From positions 62,001-126,000 of the forward strand of contig NZ_JBEXDG010000006.1 of the NCBI RefSeq assembly GCF_040605635.1: a DNA stretch of 64,000 bases, in the 5' to 3' direction. Numbering within the stretch: position 1 is the stretch's first letter; the number at the start of each line of letters is the position of its first letter. The notes beneath the pieces are model-generated. The model searched no databases. It was not told the origin of the DNA and saw nothing but the letters and a program-made list of their open reading frames with translations. The position numbers and the translations under genes were made by a program. Positions 17,964 through 26,135 of the stretch are shown piece by piece. Source of the stretch: Dactylosporangium sp040605635. Lineage in GTDB: Bacteria; Actinomycetota; Actinomycetes; Mycobacteriales; Micromonosporaceae.

Positions 17964-18368
17964 ATGTTGGAACCTCTGTCGATAGCTATGGTGTCAGCTG
18001 CCCTTGGGGCTGCATCGGCCGCCGGCGCTTCAGAAGCGGGTAAGGACGCTTGGATCGCTCTCCGGAGCCTGGTAGGTCGAGCGTTTCATCGCGGGGACGA
18101 GCGCAACGTTCTCGAGGCGATCCAAGTTGACCGAGGCGACGACGAGCAGATACGCCTCATCGCCCAGGCGTTCATCGACCGTGCCGCTGTCGATGCTGAC
18201 TTCAGAAATGATCTCCATCGGTGGGCGTCCGACGTCAGAGAGGCCGATGGACACTCTGGCGATGTAACGAATACTGTGACCGGCGATGCCAAGATCGATG
18301 GCGCGCTCTTCCAGGGCCGAGACTTCAGAGGCCCGTTTTACATTGGGAAGCCGGAGACTGGGGTCTAG
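17964..18368 (+). CDS. Bell-like small effector candidate with C-terminal amyloid-like motif
   Basis: 134 residues from ATG 17964 (GTG 17961 is also possible). Residues 1-40 form a Gly/Ala-rich hydrophobic helix run (IAMVSAALGAASAAGASEAG), followed by amphipathic helices to about residue 92. A short linker leads to a C-terminal motif at 103-127 (NTVTGDAKIDGALFQGRDF). This matches the layout of Bell-domain proteins: a helical, potentially membrane-active domain of about 95 residues plus a short amyloid signalling motif. The motif resembles that at the N-terminus of the STAND ATPase encoded 1.5 kb away. A role as cell-death executor seeded by the ATPase is inference. Confidence 0.65.
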   Translation: MLEPLSIAMVSAALGAASAAGASEAGKDAWIALRSLVGRAFHRGDERNVLEAIQVDRGDDEQIRLIAQAFIDRAAVDADFRNDLHRWASDVREADGHSGDVTNTVTGDAKIDGALFQGRDFRGPFYIGKPETGV

Positions 18369-18374
18369 GAACGT

Positions 18375-18682
18375 CAACAGCGGCTCGCATCGACGCGGTG
18401 TCGGCGGGAGGTCCGTGACCCATTCGGCGATCGCGGTGTGGGGACGGAATTCGGCCACCATCGCGCAGGCCGTCGCGGTGACCACCACCGCCAGTGGCGA
18501 ATGCCACGGCGAGCGCGTGGATCGCGTACCGCGACCAAGGCTGTGGACGGGCCGACGGTCAACTCGGGCGTGCAGAGCCAGACAGTCCGGCCGGTGCGGC
18601 AGGCAGTTGCGGCAGGCAGTGAGGCGATCAGCGATGATGGCGATGACTCACTGCGGGAACGATCAACAGGCGTGGGAACCTC
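18375..18682 (-). pseudogene. ISAs1-type transposase N-terminal remnant
   Basis: Two minus-strand frames together rebuild the N-terminal DDE_Tnp_1-associated domain. One frame (about 18562-18494) gives STALVAVRDPRARRGIRH. After a frameshift, another (18488 onward) gives VVTATACAMVAEF and AIAEWVTD. This order (DPR-RRG-RH, then A-CA, then AIAEW) is typical of ISAs1-family transposases. The catalytic region is absent. It lies at the right edge of the low-GC island. Confidence 0.6.
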
Positions 18683-19139
18683 GATAGTCTTCTGAACCGG
18701 TCATGCCCGCCCTGCTGTCGTCAGCAAGGGCGTGCCTACACCAATCGTCTCGAGCCGGACGCTGCCACGACTCTGCCGGGCCCTGGGTACGCGTCCGCAC
18801 TGGTGATCCCCTATGAGGTGTGATCGTTGGGCTGACGAAAGCCCGCGTTGTGGACGGGTAGCGGTCAGGCAGCATCAGTCCCGAAAGAGTCCTACTGCAT
18901 GGCGAGGATGCCGTGTGCTAGGCCGAATTTCTGCTGGAAGGCTCTGGCGCCAGTCCGTCGGAGTCAGACCAGCGGATGACCGGTGGCCTGGCCTCGATGT
19001 TCATAAAGATGAGCCTCGTGCACAGCTCATGAGCCACAGCAGGTTTCGATGAGATCCAGCGAGACTGCCGACCGATAGATGAGAACGGCCACGGGGCATC
19101 GTTTCCGCTGCTCAGCGGGCGTTCTTGGTGGTGCTGTGC
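18683..19139. other. Intergenic stretch between IS remnant and tRNA-Ser
   Basis: No supportable gene. Frames here are short and without family features. This is the stretch immediately 3' of the tRNA-Ser gene, where an integrated element would be expected to begin; no integrase fragment was recognised. Confidence 0.5.
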
Positions 19140-19226
19140 GGAGGGCGTGGGATTCGAACCCACGGAGACGCGGAACGCCTCACCGGTTTTCAAGACCGGC
19201 GCCATCGGCCACTAGGCGAGCCCTCC
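19140..19226 (-). tRNA. tRNA-Ser(TGA)
   Basis: An 87-nt class II tRNA on the minus strand. The acceptor stem GGAGGGC pairs with GCCCTCC, the anticodon loop reads CTTGAAA (anticodon TGA), and there is a long variable arm and a GGTTCGAATCC T-arm. CCA is not encoded. Its 3' end points toward the low-GC island. Confidence 0.95.
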
Positions 19227-19426
19227 AGTGGAACGTCGAACAGTCTGCCAGATCGCCCCGGGGCGGTGTTGGTCACCCGTGTGAGGGACGCCGGACGTGT
19301 CGGGGGCGGTGGCGGACTGGGCGACCGCGACCAGATGACATCGTGACACTCCGCCCCAAATGTCGCATCTGATTAGCGGGAGCTGCGCAAACTCAGAGCA
19401 GGAAACGACAGGCGGGGGCCAGCGGT

Positions 19427-20041
19427 ATGCATCTCTTCTTCAACGATCCACGGGTCGCGTACGTCACCCGGCACCGGCGGATCGTCCGGCATCCACTGAT
19501 GGCGTTGGTCGCGGGTGGGGTCGGGGTGGCGGCGCTGGGGGTGGTGATCGGTGCGGCGGGGTGGGAGCCGCCACAGCAGGGGGGCACCACCGCGCCGCGG
19601 GCAGCAGCCCATCAGGACAAAGCAGTGGGCATGGCGGTGCCGGACCCGGTCGACTTGTACGGCGTCCCGGCCGCGCCTCAGCCCGTCCTTGACCTGGGTG
19701 CGCCGCCGAGGTCGCTTGCGGCGCCGGCCAGACCGCAGCAGCAGGCGGCCAAGGCACAGGTCAAGCGGGTCGAGAAAGCGAAGGCGCCCCAGGTACCGAC
19801 GCCGCAGACGACGACCGGGCCGGCAAAGACGCCAGAGCCCACGGTGGAACCGACCCCGGACCCGACGACAGCGCCGGCGACAGCGCCGGCGACAGCGCCG
19901 GCGACAGCGCCGGCGACGGAGCCCACAGCGCAGCAGGGCCAAGGGTGGCCGCACCGCGGGCCGTGGGGGCAGTGGGGGCCGTGGGGGCAGACAGAGGGGC
20001 AGGCAGAGCAGAGGCAGGATCGAACGGCGATCACGCCGTAG
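19427..20041 (+). CDS. Membrane-anchored Pro/Ala-rich repeat protein
   Basis: 204 residues. After a basic N-terminus (VTRHRRIVRHP) there is one hydrophobic segment (LMALVAGGVGVAALGVVIGAA, residues about 24-44). The rest is a low-complexity tail of Pro, Ala, Thr and Gln with TAPA repeats and a terminal GPWGQWGPWGQ pair. I recognise no domain. An envelope-spanning or wall-proximal role is a guess. The coding assignment rests on codon bias and the hydrophobic anchor. It lies 15 bp upstream of the quinone oxidoreductase gene. Confidence 0.6.
   Translation: MHLFFNDPRVAYVTRHRRIVRHPLMALVAGGVGVAALGVVIGAAGWEPPQQGGTTAPRAAAHQDKAVGMAVPDPVDLYGVPAAPQPVLDLGAPPRSLAAPARPQQQAAKAQVKRVEKAKAPQVPTPQTTTGPAKTPEPTVEPTPDPTTAPATAPATAPATAPATEPTAQQGQGWPHRGPWGQWGPWGQTEGQAEQRQDRTAITP
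19867..19914 (+). repeat. 12-bp tandem repeat (4 exact copies)
   Basis: Four exact copies of GACAGCGCCGGC in frame within the preceding gene encode the repeated Thr-Ala-Pro-Ala units. Exact copies suggest recent expansion. Confidence 0.9.
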
Positions 20042-20055
20042 CGCAAGATGGACGC

Positions 20056-21006
20056 ATGCGCGCGATCACGATCGAGCAGCCTGGTGGTCCTGAGGTACTG
20101 CGGTGGACGGAGGTCCCCGATCCGGTGCCCGGGCACGACGAGGTGCTGATCGAGGTGCACGCGGCGGGCGTCAACCGGGCCGATCTTCTGCAGCGGCAGG
20201 GGCTCTATCCACCGCCGGAGGGGGCGCCGCCGTATCCGGGCATGGAGGTGTCCGGACGGATCGTCGAGTCGAGGACGCACCACTGGCAGGTCGGCCAGGA
20301 GGTGTGCGCGCTGATCTCCGGTGGTGGCTACGCCGAGCTGGCGGTGGCTCCGGTGGGGCAGTTGCTGGCGGTGCCGAAGAACGTCAGCCTCGAAGACGCC
20401 GCCGCGCTGCCCGAGGTGGCGGCGACGGTCTTCTCCAATGTCGTCGAGGTGGCCGGGATCAAGCCGGGGGAGACGCTGCTGGTCCACGGCGGCGGCAGCG
20501 GGATCGGCACGTTCGCGGTGCAGCTGGGCAAGGCCCTCGGCGCGCACGTGGTGACGACGGCGCGGGCGGCGAAGCACGAGGCGCTGACGAGACTCGGCGC
20601 GGATCGGGTGATCGACTACACGGCCGAGGACTTCAGCGAGACCGTGAAGGCCGACGTCATCCTCGACATCATCGGCGGCGCCTACCTCAAGGGCAACGTG
20701 AAGGCGCTCAACGAGGGCGGCCGCCTGGTTGTGATCGGGATGCAGGGCGGCAGGAAAGCGGAGCTCGACCTCGGGGCGCTGCTGGCGAAGCGGGGAAGCG
20801 TGTTCGCGACGGCGTTGCGCTCCAGGACCGCGGCGCAGAAGGCGGCGATTGTCCGAGGTGTACGGGAGGAGGTCTGGCCCCTCATCGACGAGGGGTTGAT
20901 CGGTCCGGTCGTGCACAGCCGGGTGCCGCTGCCGGACGCTGCCGACGCTCACCGGCTGATGGAGTCCAGCGAGCACCTCGGGAAGATCATTCTGACGAAG
21001 CCGTGA
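20056..21006 (+). CDS. NAD(P)H-quinone oxidoreductase (MDR family, PIG3-like)
   Basis: 316 residues, zinc-free medium-chain reductase. The N-terminal GroES-like domain has VNRADLLQRQGLYPPPEGAP, typical of the TP53I3/PIG3 branch. The nucleotide-binding fold has HGGGSGIGTFAVQLGKALGA. It reduces quinones or electrophilic carbonyls with NADPH. ATG 20056 is chosen because the family N-terminus MRAITIEQPGGPEVL begins there. The 3' end overlaps the convergent soxR-type gene by 20 bp, a pairing that suggests redox-stress function. Confidence 0.9.
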   Translation: MRAITIEQPGGPEVLRWTEVPDPVPGHDEVLIEVHAAGVNRADLLQRQGLYPPPEGAPPYPGMEVSGRIVESRTHHWQVGQEVCALISGGGYAELAVAPVGQLLAVPKNVSLEDAAALPEVAATVFSNVVEVAGIKPGETLLVHGGGSGIGTFAVQLGKALGAHVVTTARAAKHEALTRLGADRVIDYTAEDFSETVKADVILDIIGGAYLKGNVKALNEGGRLVVIGMQGGRKAELDLGALLAKRGSVFATALRSRTAAQKAAIVRGVREEVWPLIDEGLIGPVVHSRVPLPDAADAHRLMESSEHLGKIILTKP

Positions 21007-21430
21007 GGATCACCGGGCCGGGGCCGCGGGCGGCGAGCTTGTCGGCGGTGTTGGCGAGGGTGCAGCTGCGCAGCGACAGGCAGCCGCACCCGATGCAGCC
21101 GGTCAGGGTGTCGCGGAGCCGTTCGAGCAGGGCGATCTGCTCGTCGAGGTGGCCGCGCCAGTTGCGGGACAGGCGGGCCCAGTCGGCGCGGGTCGGAGTG
21201 CGGCCGGCCGGCAGTGAGGCGAGCGCCTCCTTGATCGTCTCAAGGGGGATGCCGACCTGCGCGGAGATCCTGATGAACGAGACCCGGCGCAGCACGGTGC
21301 GCTCGTAGCGGCGCTGGTTGCCGCCGGTGCGGGTGGAGTCGATCAGGCCGAGCTTCTCGTAGAACCGCAGCGCGGAGGGGGCGACCCCGCTGCGCGCCGA
21401 CAGTTCGCCGATCGTGAGGAGCTCAGCCAT
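20987..21430 (-). CDS. soxR: Redox-sensitive MerR-family activator SoxR
   Basis: 147 residues. The N-terminal MerR winged helix reads LLTIGELSARSGVAPSALRFYE. The C-terminal dimerisation helix is followed by CIGCGCLSLRSC, the C-x2-C-x-C-x5-C cluster that holds the [2Fe-2S] centre of SoxR. Actinobacterial SoxR responds to redox-active metabolites and activates oxidoreductases and transporters. The convergent quinone oxidoreductase is a likely functional neighbour. Confidence 0.93.
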   Translation of the reverse strand: MAELLTIGELSARSGVAPSALRFYEKLGLIDSTRTGGNQRRYERTVLRRVSFIRISAQVGIPLETIKEALASLPAGRTPTRADWARLSRNWRGHLDEQIALLERLRDTLTGCIGCGCLSLRSCTLANTADKLAARGPGPVILTASSE

Positions 21431-21435
21431 GCGGG

Positions 21436-22137
21436 TCAGCGCTTTTGGGACGGCTTACGGACGCGTTCGCGGGAGAGGATCCACAGCGCCTCGACGCCGT
21501 CTTTCCAGGTGATCTTCTTGCCCTCTTCGCGGGTGCGGGCGCGGTAGCTGATCGGCACCTCATAGGGGCGGTGCCGGTTGCGCAGGAGCTTGCCGGTGAC
21601 CTCGGCCTCCATGCCGAAGCCGGCGGACTTGATTTGCAGTGACCGGTAGAGCTCGACGGGCATGAGTTTGAAGCAGGTCTCGAGGTCGCCGAGGTAGCAG
21701 TTGTACAGCATGTTGGCGGCGGTCGTGACGGCCTTGTTGCCCATGACGTACCAGAAGGAGAAGCTGCTGTGGCTGCCGAAGGTGCGATTGCCGTAGACCA
21801 CGGTGGCGCGGCCGTCGAGGACCGGCTCGAGCAGCTTCGGGATGTCCTGCGGGTCGTATTCGAGGTCGGCGTCGAGGATGACCATGTAGTCACCGGTCGC
21901 GTGCTCGACCGCGGTGCGGATCGCCGCGCCCTTGCCCTTGTTCCTCGGGTGCAGGACGACGCGGACGCGCTCGTCGTGCAGCCCGTTGAGGATCTCCGCG
22001 GTGCGGTCCCGGCTGCCGTCGTCGACGATGACCAGCTCGGTCTCGGTCGGGTAGTTCACGTCCAGCGCCTGTTTGACTGCGTCGGCGACGCGGACTTCCT
22101 CGTTGTAGACCGGCATCAGGATCGACAGCTTCATCAC
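21436..22137 (-). CDS. Family 2 glycosyltransferase (polyprenyl-phosphate sugar synthase type)
   Basis: 233 residues, soluble GT-A fold with no membrane segments. The N-terminus SILMPVYNEE, VIVDDGSRDRT and the metal-binding VILDADLEYDP (D-x-D equivalent) match dolichol-phosphate mannosyltransferase-like enzymes. It probably transfers a sugar from a nucleotide donor to polyprenyl phosphate for use by membrane GT-C enzymes. Start is GTG 22137 or ATG 22134. It ends 5 bp before the soxR start and may share its transcript. Confidence 0.88.
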   Translation of the reverse strand: MMKLSILMPVYNEEVRVADAVKQALDVNYPTETELVIVDDGSRDRTAEILNGLHDERVRVVLHPRNKGKGAAIRTAVEHATGDYMVILDADLEYDPQDIPKLLEPVLDGRATVVYGNRTFGSHSSFSFWYVMGNKAVTTAANMLYNCYLGDLETCFKLMPVELYRSLQIKSAGFGMEAEVTGKLLRNRHRPYEVPISYRARTREEGKKITWKDGVEALWILSRERVRKPSQKR

Positions 22138-22236
22138 GATCTCCGAAGGGTTCGGGCTGGGACCATCAGACTAGCTTCCCATCACCCGTGCGTGTGATTC
22201 CGCGTTGGGGGTCGCTGACCTCGTACGGTGTCGCCT

Positions 22237-22617
22237 ATGACGAGCGCAGCGAAGCAGTTGGGCGACGAAGCGTACATCGCGGTGACGACGTTCCGCCGCG
22301 ACGGCACCCCCGTGTCAACGCCCGTGTGGGTGGCGCCGGAGGGCGAGGCGCTGATGGTCTGGACCGTCCGCGACTCCGGCAAGGTCAAGAGGATCCGCCG
22401 GGACGGCAAGGTGACGGTCGCGCCGTGCACGGTCCGCGGCGTGCCGACCGGCGACGCGGTGCCGGGGCACGCGACGATCCTCGACGCCGAGGGCGGGAAG
22501 ACCGCCCGTGAGCTCATCAAGCGCAAGTACGGCCTGCGCGGCCGCCTCTTCGTCTGGATGAGCGTCCGCCGGCGGGGCGCGGACGGCACGGTGGGGGTGC
22601 GGATCACGCTGGTCTGA
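22237..22617 (+). CDS. PPOX-class F420-dependent oxidoreductase
   Basis: 126 residues, split beta-barrel of the flavin/deazaflavin oxidoreductase superfamily. The pattern YIAVTTFRRDGTPVSTPVWV near the start and KVKRIRRDGKVTVAPC in the middle is typical of F420H2-dependent PPOX-class enzymes of actinobacteria. Substrate unknown. ATG 22237 gives the family N-terminus. A strong hairpin follows the stop. Confidence 0.85.
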   Translation: MTSAAKQLGDEAYIAVTTFRRDGTPVSTPVWVAPEGEALMVWTVRDSGKVKRIRRDGKVTVAPCTVRGVPTGDAVPGHATILDAEGGKTARELIKRKYGLRGRLFVWMSVRRRGADGTVGVRITLV

Positions 22618-22637
22618 ACGGCCAGGCCCCGCACAAA

Positions 22638-22682
22638 ACAACGCGCTCGGATCACCGGGGGGTGACGATCCGAGCGCGTTGT
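22638..22682. terminator. Hairpin between convergent oxidoreductase and bldC genes
   Basis: A perfect 16-bp inverted repeat (ACAACGCGCTCGGATC and its complement) with a 13-nt GC-rich loop. It lies between two convergent genes and lacks a clear U-tract, fitting a bidirectional actinobacterial terminator. Confidence 0.8.
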
Positions 22683-22738
22683 CATGTGCGGAAGCGTGGT
22701 GTTTGGCACCGGAGGAGGGTGCGAGGTAGGGTTGCGCC

Positions 22739-22948
22739 TCAGTCGCCCTGGCGCTGCTGCGGGATCTGTCCCTGGAGCAGGGCGCGCACCTCGGATTCGC
22801 GATAGCGGCGGTGCCCACCGAGGGTGCGGATAGCGCTCAGCTTGCCCGCCTTCGCCCATCGGGTGACGGTTTTCGGGTCGACGCGGAACATCGACGCGAC
22901 CTCAGCCGGCGTTAGCAACGGCTCAGGCTCATGCGTGCGAGATGGCAT
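22739..22948 (-). CDS. bldC: Developmental regulator BldC
   Basis: Sixty-nine residues, a single MerR-like winged helix: LLTPAEVASMFRVDPKTVTR, WAKAGKLSAIRTLGGHRRYRE, then a short tail. This is essentially the Streptomyces BldC sequence. BldC binds DNA cooperatively and delays sporulation in Streptomyces. Many Micromonosporaceae keep it. The gene sits in its usual context with valine dehydrogenase, DUF3073 and purM/purF nearby. Confidence 0.96.
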   Translation of the reverse strand: MPSRTHEPEPLLTPAEVASMFRVDPKTVTRWAKAGKLSAIRTLGGHRRYRESEVRALLQGQIPQQRQGD

Positions 22949-23376
22949 CGGTCACTCCTCCACAGGTACCCAGGAACGTCGGACGGGGTCCCGCCGGCCG
23001 ACGCGTTTCCTATGGTCCGGCTAGTCCCCGATGTCCGACATGGGCCGAACGGCTGAAGGTCCCTGTATGGACGGATGATGAATAAGTGAATTTTCCCATT
23101 TTGATGACACGAAATGGGATAAAGCGGGGCCAGATGTGACGCTCTGTGGGTGAGCCGATACGAATCTAGCTCACCCGACCGGGTGAGCGGTAGCCCACAA
23201 AGTCCTCCCAATAACCCATAACGGACACCCCTTCGGAGCGATTCGGTTGCGAAGGGTGACACCCGTTCGGGGGCGCCGAAATTCGGACATCCACGCCAGC
23301 CAATGCCCGACGAGGGTCCGCCGCGGGGTGGTCCGCCGGGTGGTTTCCGGGCAGCCGCAAACAAGGCGTTCCCCGT
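22949..23376. other. Upstream region of bldC
   Basis: A long gene-free stretch upstream of bldC. The part around 23040-23160 is AT-richer than its neighbours, as expected of a promoter. It contains one palindrome (listed separately). No ORF here has coding features. A long leader or complex regulation of bldC is plausible. Confidence 0.5.
23169..23188. promoter_or_regulatory. Palindrome upstream of bldC
   Basis: GCTCACCCGACCGGGTGAGC: 9-bp arms around a 2-base centre, about 220 bp upstream of the bldC start. It could be an operator or a hairpin within the leader. A sequence with the related core ACCCGACCGG occurs in the hairpin after the dehydrogenase gene at 25465-25493. Confidence 0.45.
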
Positions 23377-23424
23377 GATCCGGAAGACTTCTTGCCGCTG
23401 GAGCGACAAGAACTCTTCCGGATC
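23377..23424 (-). terminator. Hairpin downstream of the conserved unknown gene
   Basis: Inverted repeat with 18-base arms (GATCCGGAAGACTTCTTG and its near-complement, one mismatch) and a 12-base loop, just past the stop at 23439. It probably separates this gene from bldC. Confidence 0.75.
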
Positions 23425-23438
23425 ATGGAAACGGTTGG

Positions 23439-24278
23439 CTAGTTGCAGCGCTCCAGGAGCTGGACCGCGCGCCAGCGCTCGACCAGCTTTTCGTAGACCT
23501 CGGTGGCCTCGTCGGCGTCGCCGCGGGCCACGCTGGACAGGCCTGCCGAGACCAGGCCGGGGGAGTCGTCCTCGACGAGGGTTTCGTCGGGGAGGAGGTT
23601 GACCAGGCCGCCGTAGTCCAGCTCGACGATCGAGCGGGAGTGGAACTCCTCCAGCCAGCGTGCGGTCTCCTCGACCGCGACCGTGATGGGCGCGTCGCCG
23701 ATGGCGCGGCGCAGGACGGCATAGGCGCGGTGGGCGCGGCGGCGGGCCTTGGAGATCTCGGTGCGGTAGCGCAGGACCCGGCGGCCGGGGCGCAGCGACA
23801 GCTCCCGCTCCTCCAGGTCGACGAAGACGAACCAGCGCAACGGCACGCCCCACGTGGCGACCTGCTCGTGGACGCGGGGCATGCCGCGCTCCAGGACGTT
23901 GTCGCCGCTGCGCCAGTCGTCGACGATCGTCTGGGCGAGGCCGGCGAGGGCCGGTGGGACGAAGGCGTCGGCGATCACGCTCGGCACGCCGTCGCGCGCG
24001 GTGAGAGCCGCCTCGGCGACGCGGATGCGCAGGTTCCACGGGCAGACGAGGAGAGTGTCGTCGGCCTCCAGGACATAGGCCTCGTCGGGGAGGTCGGGCA
24101 GCCGGGTCCAGCCGGCGCCGAGCGCCTCGATGACCGAGGTCCGCTGCCGGCCGGGGCCGTCGGACAACGCGACAGCCCTGCCCTCCTTCACGTAGCGACG
24201 CCAGTACAACTGGTGGTCGCGGTCGAAGGCGGCCAGCGGCTCGTATACCCGCAGGTATGACGCGAAGAGCGACGGCAC
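23439..24278 (-). CDS. Conserved actinobacterial protein of unknown function beside bldC
   Basis: 279 residues, ATG 24278, with no signal peptide or membrane segment. Distinct blocks are LFASYLRVYEPLAAFDRDHQ at the N-terminus, a central WFVFVDLEERELSLRP strand, RYRTEISKARRRAHRAYAVL, and a C-terminal region with acidic and helical segments. I recall similar proteins next to bldC and the branched-chain dehydrogenase in Streptomyces, annotated only as DUF (possibly DUF8083; not checked). Function unknown. It is divergent from the dehydrogenase with about 100 bp between. Confidence 0.75.
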   Translation of the reverse strand: MPSLFASYLRVYEPLAAFDRDHQLYWRRYVKEGRAVALSDGPGRQRTSVIEALGAGWTRLPDLPDEAYVLEADDTLLVCPWNLRIRVAEAALTARDGVPSVIADAFVPPALAGLAQTIVDDWRSGDNVLERGMPRVHEQVATWGVPLRWFVFVDLEERELSLRPGRRVLRYRTEISKARRRAHRAYAVLRRAIGDAPITVAVEETARWLEEFHSRSIVELDYGGLVNLLPDETLVEDDSPGLVSAGLSSVARGDADEATEVYEKLVERWRAVQLLERCN

Positions 24279-24377
24279 GGCCCGATCGTCGCACGAAACA
24301 GTCGTCTGTCGGTATTAGGGTCGGTATACAGGCGCCGTCTCACGAGGATCGGGCCCCCCACCGACACAGGAGCATCC

Positions 24378-25436
24378 ATGGGTGTCTTCACCACCAGCCA
24401 CGAGCAGGTCGTCTTCTGTCACGACCGGCCGTCCGGCCTGCGCGCGATCATCGCCATCTACTCGACGGCGCTCGGTCCGGCGTTGGGCGGGACCCGTTTC
24501 TATCCGTACGCGTCGGAGGACGACGCCCTGCACGACGTGCTCGAGCTGTCGCGCGGGATGGCGTACAAGAACGCGCTCGCGGGTCTGGACCTCGGCGGCG
24601 GCAAGGCCGTCATCTGGGGCGACCCGGAAAAGGACAAGAGCGAGGCGCTGCTGCGCGCCTACGGCAGGTTCGTGCAGTCGCTGGGTGGCCGCTACTTCAC
24701 CGCGTGCGACGTGGGCACATATGTGCAGGACATGGACGTCGTGGCGAAGGAGACCAAATTCGTCACGGGACGCTCCGAGTCGCACGGCGGCGCGGGCGAT
24801 TCGTCGGTCCTTACCGCCTACGGGGTCTTCCAGGGCATGCGCGCCGCCGCTGAGCACCGCTGGGGCAGCCCCACGCTCGCCGGCCGGCGGGTCGGCATCG
24901 CCGGTCTCGGCAAGGTCGGCAAGCACCTCACCGAGCACCTGATCGAGGACGGCGCGTCGATCGTCGCGACCGACGTCGACGAGCGCGCCGTGGAGTGGGT
25001 CCGCGCCACCTATCCCCAGGTGGACCTCGTGGACAGCAGCGAGGCTCTGGTCATGGCCGATCTCGACGTGTACGCGCCGTGTGCGCTCGGCGGTGCGCTC
25101 AGCGACGAGACCGTGGCCGTGCTGAAGGCCAAGATCGTCGCCGGCTCGGCGAACAACCAGCTGGCTCACCCGGGGGTGGAGAAGCTGCTCGCCGAGCGCG
25201 ACGTGCTCTACGCACCCGACTACGTCGTCAACTCGGGCGGGGTCATCCAGGTGGCCGACGAGATCGAGGGCTTCAACTTCGCCCGGGCCCAGCAGCGGGC
25301 GTCCCGGATCTTCCACACGACGCGGGAGATTCTGCAGCTCGCAGAGGCCGAGCGGGTCCCACCGGCGGTTGCGGCTGATCGACTCGCCGAACGGCGGATG
25401 GCCGATGTCGGAAGGCTCCGTACGATCCTGTTGTAG
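24378..25436 (+). CDS. vdh: Valine/leucine (branched-chain amino acid) dehydrogenase
   Basis: 352 residues of the Glu/Leu/Phe/Val dehydrogenase family. The catalytic Lys is in LDLGGGKAVI, another active-site Lys in GMAYKNALAGLDLG, and the NAD-binding fold has IAGLGKVGKHL. It oxidatively deaminates branched-chain amino acids to 2-keto acids, feeding branched fatty-acid and polyketide starters. ATG 24378. The substrate (Val versus Leu) is not resolved by sequence alone. Confidence 0.93.
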   Translation: MGVFTTSHEQVVFCHDRPSGLRAIIAIYSTALGPALGGTRFYPYASEDDALHDVLELSRGMAYKNALAGLDLGGGKAVIWGDPEKDKSEALLRAYGRFVQSLGGRYFTACDVGTYVQDMDVVAKETKFVTGRSESHGGAGDSSVLTAYGVFQGMRAAAEHRWGSPTLAGRRVGIAGLGKVGKHLTEHLIEDGASIVATDVDERAVEWVRATYPQVDLVDSSEALVMADLDVYAPCALGGALSDETVAVLKAKIVAGSANNQLAHPGVEKLLAERDVLYAPDYVVNSGGVIQVADEIEGFNFARAQQRASRIFHTTREILQLAEAERVPPAVAADRLAERRMADVGRLRTILL

Positions 25437-25464
25437 GACGTGACGACCACGGTACGACGGTGGT

Positions 25465-25493
25465 GCTTACCCGACCGGTCCGGTCGGGTAAGC
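25465..25493 (+). terminator. 29-bp perfect palindrome after vdh
   Basis: GCTTACCCGACCGG, a central T, then its exact complement. It begins 29 bp after the vdh stop. A hairpin of 14 bp would end transcription, though a protein-binding operator for the downstream DUF3073 gene is possible. Confidence 0.65.
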
Positions 25494-25633
25494 AACGCCA
25501 CCGAATTGGTCGGTAGGGGCGAGATGCCGAAAGGTGCCCTCGACATGTACCGTAAGAGCCACGAGAGATGCCTGACGTTGTCGGGGCCTGCCGGTAATGG
25601 CTGCCCCGTAATTCTGTGCGAGGGGGTCGAGCC

Positions 25634-25864
25634 ATGGGGCGCGGCCGTGCGAAGGCCAAGCAGACTAGGGTGGCCAGGGAGTTGAAGTATCACTCCCCAA
25701 ACACCGACCTCGACGCGTTGCAGCGCGAGCTCGCGGGCAGCCCGAAGTCTTACGACGACTACGCCGGTTCCGGCGAGCAAGTCGACGATGAGGCCGACGA
25801 CGAGGACGACGGTAACTACGACGACTCCTCCAGCGACAGCGATTGGCGCTCACGGAGTCGTTGA
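25634..25864 (+). CDS. DUF3073 family protein
   Basis: Seventy-six residues from ATG 25634. The start GRGRAKAKQTRVARELKYHS and the SPNTDLDALQRELAG segment define DUF3073. The C-terminus is very acidic (DDEADDEDDGNYDD). Small, highly charged, conserved across actinobacteria near purM; function unknown. Confidence 0.93.
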   Translation: MGRGRAKAKQTRVARELKYHSPNTDLDALQRELAGSPKSYDDYAGSGEQVDDEADDEDDGNYDDSSSDSDWRSRSR

Positions 25865-26040
25865 TCATCGGTCTACCCGGCTGACGGGCACGTGGCGACC
25901 CCACGTGCCCGCGTCATGTCCGAGACACCCGCGCGGTGGCCGTTCTCTCGACGGCTCGCCGCGCGGGTGTTCAGGCATAGCCGGACGGTCCGGGACCGAC
26001 CCTCGAAGGGGACCGACCCTCCAAAAGGGCCTGACCTCCA

Positions 26041-26135
26041 CAGGGGGCCGATCCCGAAACAGGGGGCCGATCCCGAAACAGGGGGCCGATCCCGAAACAG
26101 GGGGCCGATCCCGAAACAGGGGGCCGATCCCGAAA
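26041..26135. repeat. 19-bp minisatellite, five exact copies
   Basis: Five head-to-tail exact copies of CAGGGGGCCGATCCCGAAA. Degenerate relatives extend upstream (GGGACCGACCCTC variants from about 25990). The array fills the space between the DUF3073 gene and the 3' end of the amcA-like gene. Confidence 0.95.

Noticed and set aside
18813..19052. 79-codon ORF 3' of tRNA-Ser
   Set aside because: No codon bias or integrase/excisionase motif.
26041..26135. CRISPR array
   Set aside because: The 19-bp units are directly adjacent with no spacers, so it is a minisatellite.
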